Source: Saprospiraceae bacterium (GTDB lineage: Bacteria; Bacteroidota; Bacteroidia; Chitinophagales; Saprospiraceae). From it: a stretch of DNA of 45,112 nucleotides. Each line of letters starts with the position of its first letter. The stretch's first letter is position 1. The position numbers and the translations under genes were made by a program. The notes beneath the pieces are model-generated. The model was given only the letters and a program-made list of their open reading frames with translations. It made no database searches and was not told where the DNA came from. Positions 41,059-45,112 of this stretch are shown in pieces. Location: contig JADKBO010000045.1 in the NCBI GenBank assembly GCA_016715105.1, positions 1 to 45,112 of the forward strand, read 5' to 3'.

Positions 41059-41541
41059 CTAATTATCGTTTTCTAAAATGTCTTTCGCAGTATCATTACC
41101 GAGTTGCTCCGCTAAGCCAATCAGCAATCCTTCTACACCACGAATATAACAAAGTCGATAAACGTCACCGAACTGTACCACTTCCCCAACAACTTGAGCA
41201 CCATATTTTTCAAGCCTGCTTAATAGTTCATCAAGATTATCAACTCTGAACATCACCCTGAGATACCCAAGAGCGTTCACAGGAGCCGTTCTGTGGTCAG
41301 CTATAGGTTGAGGTGATATAAAACGGGAAAGTTCAAGTCTGGAGTGGCCATCAGGAGTAACCATCATAACGATTTCAGCAGACTGATTGTTGAGTCCTGT
41401 CACACGACCGGCCCATTCACCTTCGACCATCATTCGTCCTTCAAGAGTCAGACCAATTTCTGTAAAAAACTCAATGGCAAGATCAAGAGATTCCACAACA
41501 ATACCAACATTGTGCATCTCCAATAATTTACTTTTTGTCAT
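41059..41541 (-). CDS. VOC family protein (glyoxalase-like)
   Basis: A 160-residue protein with two VOC strands: MHNVGIVVESLDLAIEFFTEIGLTLEGR at the N-terminus, and FGDVYRLCYIRGVEGLLIGLAEQLG at the C-terminus; H10 and E142-equivalent positions are candidate metal ligands. Likely acts on a small compound in the cytoplasm; the reaction cannot be named. Nearby genes give no further hint. Confidence 0.85.
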   Translation of the reverse strand: MTKSKLLEMHNVGIVVESLDLAIEFFTEIGLTLEGRMMVEGEWAGRVTGLNNQSAEIVMMVTPDGHSRLELSRFISPQPIADHRTAPVNALGYLRVMFRVDNLDELLSRLEKYGAQVVGEVVQFGDVYRLCYIRGVEGLLIGLAEQLGNDTAKDILENDN

Positions 41542-41601
41542 AATTTAGATTTTCCTTTTTAAGTTTTTTTTTCCAGACTCTAAGGTAGGGAACTAGTGCA
41601 T

Positions 41602-42291
41602 TTATTCATTTAGTTTATTGTTTATGGCGTTCATTACTTTCAATTTGTCAATGATTATAAGCAAAACAAAAATTGTCAGCGAAAGCACTAACGTCGTGAA
41701 TGCAATAATTGCAAAATATTTTATTGACCACTCTAAGGCCACTTTAATTCTATGAATAAAACTTATGTTTATCTCAGTCGTACCTTCGTACATGGATAGC
41801 TTAATCGTGCAAAACTCATTCTCCGTATCAAAATTGCCTAGTTCCACTCCTAGCTCTTGTGCTTTTTCTTCTATTTCTAATATTTTGTCATTGAGTGAAA
41901 CGAAATCAGAAATTTGTCCACCTTTTGATTTGAGTTCGTTCAAAGATTGAAGTGTTTTTTCAATAGAAGCTTTTTTTGCATTCAGTTGTCTGTATTCGTT
42001 TGTCTTATCGACCTTGGTAATTTCAGTTGCTTTGAGCACACCAATTTTCTTCATCTCAAAATACAGACTATCAAACAAGTTTGGATTGACACCAAATAAC
42101 AAATGGATTTGTCTGTTACCTTTTTGCCCAAGAGATTGTTCGTATTGGATAACTGTGTTAAAAGTTTTTGACTTTTCTTTCAGTAACTTTTCGTCTTTTT
42201 CAAATTCAGAAGTCTTTATTTTGATGGAGGCAGTCTTTTCATATTTTTGATTGGAAGCAATATTTGACGCCACCTGAACATCGCCATTCAT
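41602..42291 (-). CDS. DUF4349 domain protein, main part of frameshifted gene
   Basis: Residues 18-160 carry the DUF4349 core with a central coiled-coil (LNAKKASIEKTLQSLNELKSKGG, then LNDKILEIEEKAQELG), and the C-terminal helix FAIIAFTTLVLSLTIFVLLII anchors it. DUF4349 proteins begin with an N-terminal helix, encoded here in a second frame at 42294-42482. Adding one A to the T-run at plus 42297-42301 fuses both frames, giving ASEKIGMNGDVQVAS and a protein of about 290 residues. Function unknown. Confidence 0.75.
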   Translation of the reverse strand: MNGDVQVASNIASNQKYEKTASIKIKTSEFEKDEKLLKEKSKTFNTVIQYEQSLGQKGNRQIHLLFGVNPNLFDSLYFEMKKIGVLKATEITKVDKTNEYRQLNAKKASIEKTLQSLNELKSKGGQISDFVSLNDKILEIEEKAQELGVELGNFDTENEFCTIKLSMYEGTTEINISFIHRIKVALEWSIKYFAIIAFTTLVLSLTIFVLLIIIDKLKVMNAINNKLNE

Positions 42292-42293
42292 TC

Positions 42294-42482
42294 CTATTTT
42301 TCAGAGGCATAGTTTTTCCTTAAATTGTCAATGCTACTAAAAAAGTTGTCGCTAAAATCACTTCCTGTATTTGTGTCTGTTGCCACATAACCATAGATAA
42401 GTCTAAAAACGAACAGCAAAACAAAAAGCCCTGCAAACCATTTACTTATTCTCCAGAATCTCGTCTTGAATGTTGTTGTCAT
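42294..42482 (-). CDS. DUF4349 protein, N-terminal anchor part of frameshifted gene
   Basis: 62 residues with one transmembrane helix, RISKWFAGLFVLLFVFRLIYGYVA, then DTNTGSDFSDNFFSSIDNL. It matches the N-terminus expected for a DUF4349 protein whose main part lies immediately downstream in another frame. See the entry above for the repair. Confidence 0.65.
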   Translation of the reverse strand: MTTTFKTRFWRISKWFAGLFVLLFVFRLIYGYVATDTNTGSDFSDNFFSSIDNLRKNYASEK

Positions 42483-42650
42483 ATTTCTGATTGTTTTCTT
42501 TTGTAAGGGGCATTTTTATTTTTCTATCTTTTCTACTTATCCATTCCGTAAGGTGAAAATGTTACTTAATATACTGATATACAATTATTTCAGTTTGAAC
42601 CTTTTTCATAAATAGGAGTCGTTGGTGGCATTTTTTTGTCCCCATATAAT

Positions 42651-43250
42651 TTACACGAATGGCAAGTCTTTATAATAAAACAATTTATCTTCTACCGTAA
42701 TTTGCTTCAAAATTCTACAAGGGTTTCCAACTGCAACGACATTTTCTGGAATATCTCTTGTAACTACACTTCCTGCGCCAATGACCGAATTATCACCAAT
42801 TTTTACGCCTGGATTTATTATGACATTTCCACCTATCCAAACGTTATTACCGATAAAGATAGGAAAGGCATATTCATATCCTTCATTTCTCATTTCATAA
42901 TGTAAAGGGTGCCCTGCTGTATAAATACCTACATTAGGTGCTATCAAAACATTGTCGCCAATAATTACTTTAGCACAGTCCAAAATTATGAGATTGTAAT
43001 TGGAATAAAAATTATCTCCAATCTCAATATTGTATCCATAATCACATCTAAAGGGCGGCTCAATAAAAAAAGTATTTCCAGTTTTACCAAATAGATTTTT
43101 GATAATTTCATTACGCTTTTCTACATCAGTTGGGCGTAAATTATTGAAATCAAAAATCAGCTCTTTTGCATATTGCCTTTCAGAGAGCAGAATGTCTCCA
43201 AATGCTTTATAGGGTTGACCAGTAAGCATTTTTGCTTTTTCGTTATCCAT
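42651..43250 (-). CDS. Sugar O-acetyltransferase (maltose/galactoside acetyltransferase-like)
   Basis: A 199-residue left-handed beta-helix acetyltransferase of the Maa/LacA group. The N-terminal domain has MLTGQPYKAFGDILLSERQYAKEL, the acceptor loop FFIEPPFRCDYGYNIEIGDNFYSNYN; hexapeptide repeats run through GDNVLIAPNVGIYTAGHPLHYEMRN, IGNNVWIGGNVIINPGVKIGDNSVIGAGSVVTRDIP and VAVGNPCRI. The catalytic His is in YTAGHPL. It transfers acetyl from acetyl-CoA to a sugar hydroxyl. Its start overlaps the stop of the DUF1349 remnant. Confidence 0.92.
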   Translation of the reverse strand: MDNEKAKMLTGQPYKAFGDILLSERQYAKELIFDFNNLRPTDVEKRNEIIKNLFGKTGNTFFIEPPFRCDYGYNIEIGDNFYSNYNLIILDCAKVIIGDNVLIAPNVGIYTAGHPLHYEMRNEGYEYAFPIFIGNNVWIGGNVIINPGVKIGDNSVIGAGSVVTRDIPENVVAVGNPCRILKQITVEDKLFYYKDLPFV

Positions 43251-43426
43251 TATTTTCTAACCATTTTAATCTTCTGGTGTCTGGAATGTGTTTTATTTCA
43301 AATTCTTCAAACATCGCATCAAACCCGATTCCGTCAGGTGAAGTGGCTGTCATCCCTACCATTACTGGAACATTGTTAGGAATTATTGACAAATTCTACA
43401 CCTGTTTTTATCCAAGTCTTTTCATC
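43243..43426 (-). pseudogene. DUF1349-like protein remnant, C-terminal fragment
   Basis: The minus strand carries DEKTWIKTGVEFVNNS then a stop, and in the next frame NNVPVMVGMTATSPDGIGFD then AMFEEFEIKHIPDTRRL and KWLENNG. The order resembles the end of DUF1349 (concanavalin-like) proteins. The N-terminal three-quarters is missing and a frameshift is present, so it is a relic. Its stop overlaps the acetyltransferase start. Confidence 0.45.
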
Positions 43427-43478
43427 AATTCAACGTAGCGATAGCCAAGTCTGATTTAAAATCACTTGTTATGTCTTG

Positions 43479-44217
43479 TTACCTTTTTTTTAATTCATTT
43501 ATATCTATTCCAAGATATCTATCCGTTAGTTCTCGGAAGTTAGAAGAATCCTTCACAATAATATTGTACACTTTTGATTCTTGAATTTCTCCTAAGTTGT
43601 CATATTCAACCCATTCTCCAATTTTGATAGATTTTGGCACCCAAACACAGCAATTTTCAACTTCTTTATAAGTTTCAGCATCAAAGATATAATATGGTAC
43701 GTATTCTTCAATAAGTTTGTATGCTCCGGTTGTTTTTATGCTTCCATTTGGGTGATATTCAAGATATGTGCCGTTAAGATAACCTATATTAGGATTTGAA
43801 TCAATCAGATCTAACCCATCGAATTTTTCATATTTCTTTATTTGTCCAGACTCGTAAAGTATAGCCAATCACTATACTTGAGGTTGCATATAATTTTTTC
43901 CAATTTCCTTAATTTCTCCAGTTTTATAGTAACTTGTCCAATAACCTTAATTTTGGTCCTTCATCATCACAACTTAGAGTATTAAGACTGGAAAAAATTA
44001 GTTCTTCAAGTACTAAGCCCTGTTCGTTTTGTCTAATATATTTTTCCCTATTAATTAAAATTGAATCATTAGTAATTGTATCCAATCCAACCATCATGTA
44101 TTTGGTGCGATCAAAATTTTGATCCCATTTAATTGGGGCACCAAATTCTGTTGCAATTTGAGCTCGAATTGAACTAAAGGTTATCAGGCAAACTGCTATT
44201 TGAACTATTATTTTCAT
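43479..44217 (-). pseudogene. MORN/YwqK-like secreted protein, decayed into three frames
   Basis: The first frame (to 43924) begins with a signal peptide, MKIIVQIAVCLITFSSIRAQ, and continues INREKYIRQNEQGLVLEELIF. A second frame, about 43872-43940, encodes GYWTSYYKTGEIKEIGKNY. The third (43479-43868) encodes LYESGQIKKYEKFDG then GYLNGTYLEYHPNGSIKTTGAY, GEWVEYDNLGEIQESKVY. These are MORN_2/YwqK-type repeats (Y-x-x-G-x-I/L-x). At least two frame changes separate them, so the gene is not functional as read. The original was probably one protein of about 245 residues, perhaps an antitoxin-like or surface protein. Confidence 0.55.
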
Positions 44218-44279
44218 ATTTAATAAGACATAACTCGTTTGTATACGCCACTCTTTTCTATTTTATAAATCTTATTTAT

Positions 44280-44430
44280 TGATAATCATTTAAATACGTA
44301 TTATTAATTAAAATTATTTTAACAAAACATGCGTTTTTAAACGTTTATATACGTTAAAAAACGGATTTAACTCACACCCAAGTACTTCCCTCCCCAAATA
44401 TAACAGAACATACCCAACCTATATATGGTG
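44280..44430 (-). repeat. R element copy 4, diverged
   Basis: Shorter and more diverged than R1-R3, but the TATATTTG box complement (44395-44402) and the ACGTTTATA-type repeats (GCGTTTTTAAACGTTTATATACG) are retained, as is the opening TGATAATCA. It lies 63 bp upstream of the MORN-like gene start. The rest of the 358-bp spacer (44218-44575) has no other feature besides GTTATGTC near 44228. Confidence 0.65.
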
Positions 44431-44575
44431 TCTACCAAATTTATTGATGAAAAGGAGTATCCAGGTCTGGACTAAATGAAAGAATGAAATACTAGATTTC
44501 CTTAATAGCTTGGTAAAAGCACATCTCGAAATCCTTGAGGTTTTCCACTGCCTATCTATCGCAGCGGGTTTGAAT

Positions 44576-44890
44576 TTATGCTATTTCTTGCAATTTTCTC
44601 AAGATCTTGTTGTCAATATAAAATGTTCCGAAAGGAATGAAACATGCCAAAATTACTTTCCAAGTGGTTGTTTTAAACTTCCAATTTTGTTCTACACCAA
44701 CACTCAAAGCATTGAAGAGGAAAAGTAGAAATATTGCCCCATGAATTGGACCAAGTGTTTTGGATAAAGTCGGATTGTCGAAGTAGTATTTCATTGGTAC
44801 GGCAATAAAAACCAATATCAACAAGGTAATTCCTTCCAAGTAACCAATGATTCGTAATCGCCCAATTTTTGTTTTGAAGAAATTTGTCAT
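44576..44890 (-). CDS. DUF3817 domain membrane protein
   Basis: A 104-residue protein with three helices: RLRIIGYLEGITLLILVFIAVPMKYYF, then HGAIFLLFLFNALSVGVEQNW, and WKVILACFIPFGTFYIDNKILR. The motif GYLEGITLLILVFIAVPMKY and the GPIHG-containing loop mark DUF3817. Function unknown. It follows the partial gene upstream with one base between (stop TAG, T, then ATG), so the two are likely one operon. Confidence 0.85.
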   Translation of the reverse strand: MTNFFKTKIGRLRIIGYLEGITLLILVFIAVPMKYYFDNPTLSKTLGPIHGAIFLLFLFNALSVGVEQNWKFKTTTWKVILACFIPFGTFYIDNKILRKLQEIA

Positions 44891-44891
44891 A

Positions 44892-45112
44892 CTATCTAAA
44901 ATAAGGTCTGTTTGCTAATGGTGAAAATGGCCAAGGTATGGCAATTAAAATGATCAGAAGGGCAGTTGAAAACCAAACTAACATGGTCTTGAATTTTTCC
45001 TTGTCGGTTTGCTTTCGTTTGGCCAAGGCCGAACCGATGGTGATAAGGATGATTGCCAATAGCATAAACACTATATGAAGTAATCCAAAAAATAGGGCGT
45101 CTGAATTTTGTA
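44892..45112 (-). CDS. Membrane protein, partial (paired with DUF3817)
   Basis: Continues beyond the window. The visible 73 codons encode FFGLLHIVFMLLAIILITIG, a charged loop AKRKQTDKEKFKT, and MLVWFSTALLIILIAIPWPF ending PLANRPYFR. Two transmembrane helices. Proteins of this kind are often encoded next to DUF3817 in Bacteroidota. The start lies outside the window. Confidence 0.7.
   Translation of the reverse strand, partial: QNSDALFFGLLHIVFMLLAIILITIGSALAKRKQTDKEKFKTMLVWFSTALLIILIAIPWPFSPLANRPYFR

Overview
The window is about 45 kb of AT-rich DNA from a member of the Bacteroidota. The evidence is the density of Bacteroidota-type families (DUF6090, DUF6463, DUF3817, DUF4349, CRTAC1-like FG-GAP protein, a short N-terminal lipobox on many proteins), TAnnTTTG-type -7 promoter elements, and weak ribosome binding sites. 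No rRNA, tRNA or CRISPR array was seen. Almost every gene is on the minus strand; the only plus-strand genes are one VOC-family protein at 18.65 kb and the two insertion-sequence transposases. I name the class or genus nowhere because the sequence does not show it.

Layout: 0-3 kb carries the end of a PhyH-type dioxygenase gene and a tight three-gene unit (SRPBCC protein, duplicated DUF1330-like protein, ECF sigma factor). From 3 to 16.7 kb lies a run of short, mutually unrelated accessory genes (cupin lipoprotein, DUF6090, DUF2314, DUF1877, DUF4291 fusion, PH-like membrane protein, S41 peptidase, DUF5990, SMI1/SUKH, DUF6463, Crp/Fnr regulator, DUF3995, FAD monooxygenase). Several of these are separated by 65-150 bp imperfect palindromes with AAC/GTT ends, resembling integron attC sites. 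At 16.86-17.16 kb, at the upstream end of that run, there is a decayed tyrosine recombinase. From 17.2 to 30 kb come a Na+/Ca2+ exchanger, the VOC gene, a propeller lipoprotein, an antitoxin with a deleted RelE/ParE toxin, DUF3806, HEAT-like and CRTAC1-like genes and a hydrolase split by an insertion sequence. From 30 to 45 kb come a serine beta-lactamase-like hydrolase, a GNAT acetyltransferase, a primase-helicase of the TOTE type, a DUF4143 ATPase, a five-gene AAA+/TPR/membrane-protein unit, another VOC protein, DUF4349, a sugar O-acetyltransferase, a MORN-like gene and a DUF3817 unit.

Two repeat systems run through the window. First, a YREK-type DDE insertion sequence occurs as two full copies (5917-7255 and 27782-29119), each with a perfect 5-bp target duplication and each splitting a gene whose frame is exactly restored when the element and one duplication are removed; a third, heavily deleted copy (30927-31245) lies at the start of the serine hydrolase. 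Second, an approximately 160-bp element (called R here) occurs four times in the same orientation (22390, 26585, 29545, 44280), each time between one gene's stop and the next transcription unit. It carries a conserved TATATTTG box and a hairpin, so it looks like a dispersed promoter/leader cassette or a recombination site.

Gene decay is widespread: frameshifts in the TOTE helicase, AAA+ ATPase, DUF4349, DUF3995, MORN-like gene and one transposase, and deletions in the toxin, DUF4143 ATPase and DUF1349 remnant. Several of the frameshifts are one-base changes in short homopolymers, so sequencing error must be excluded before calling those genes dead.
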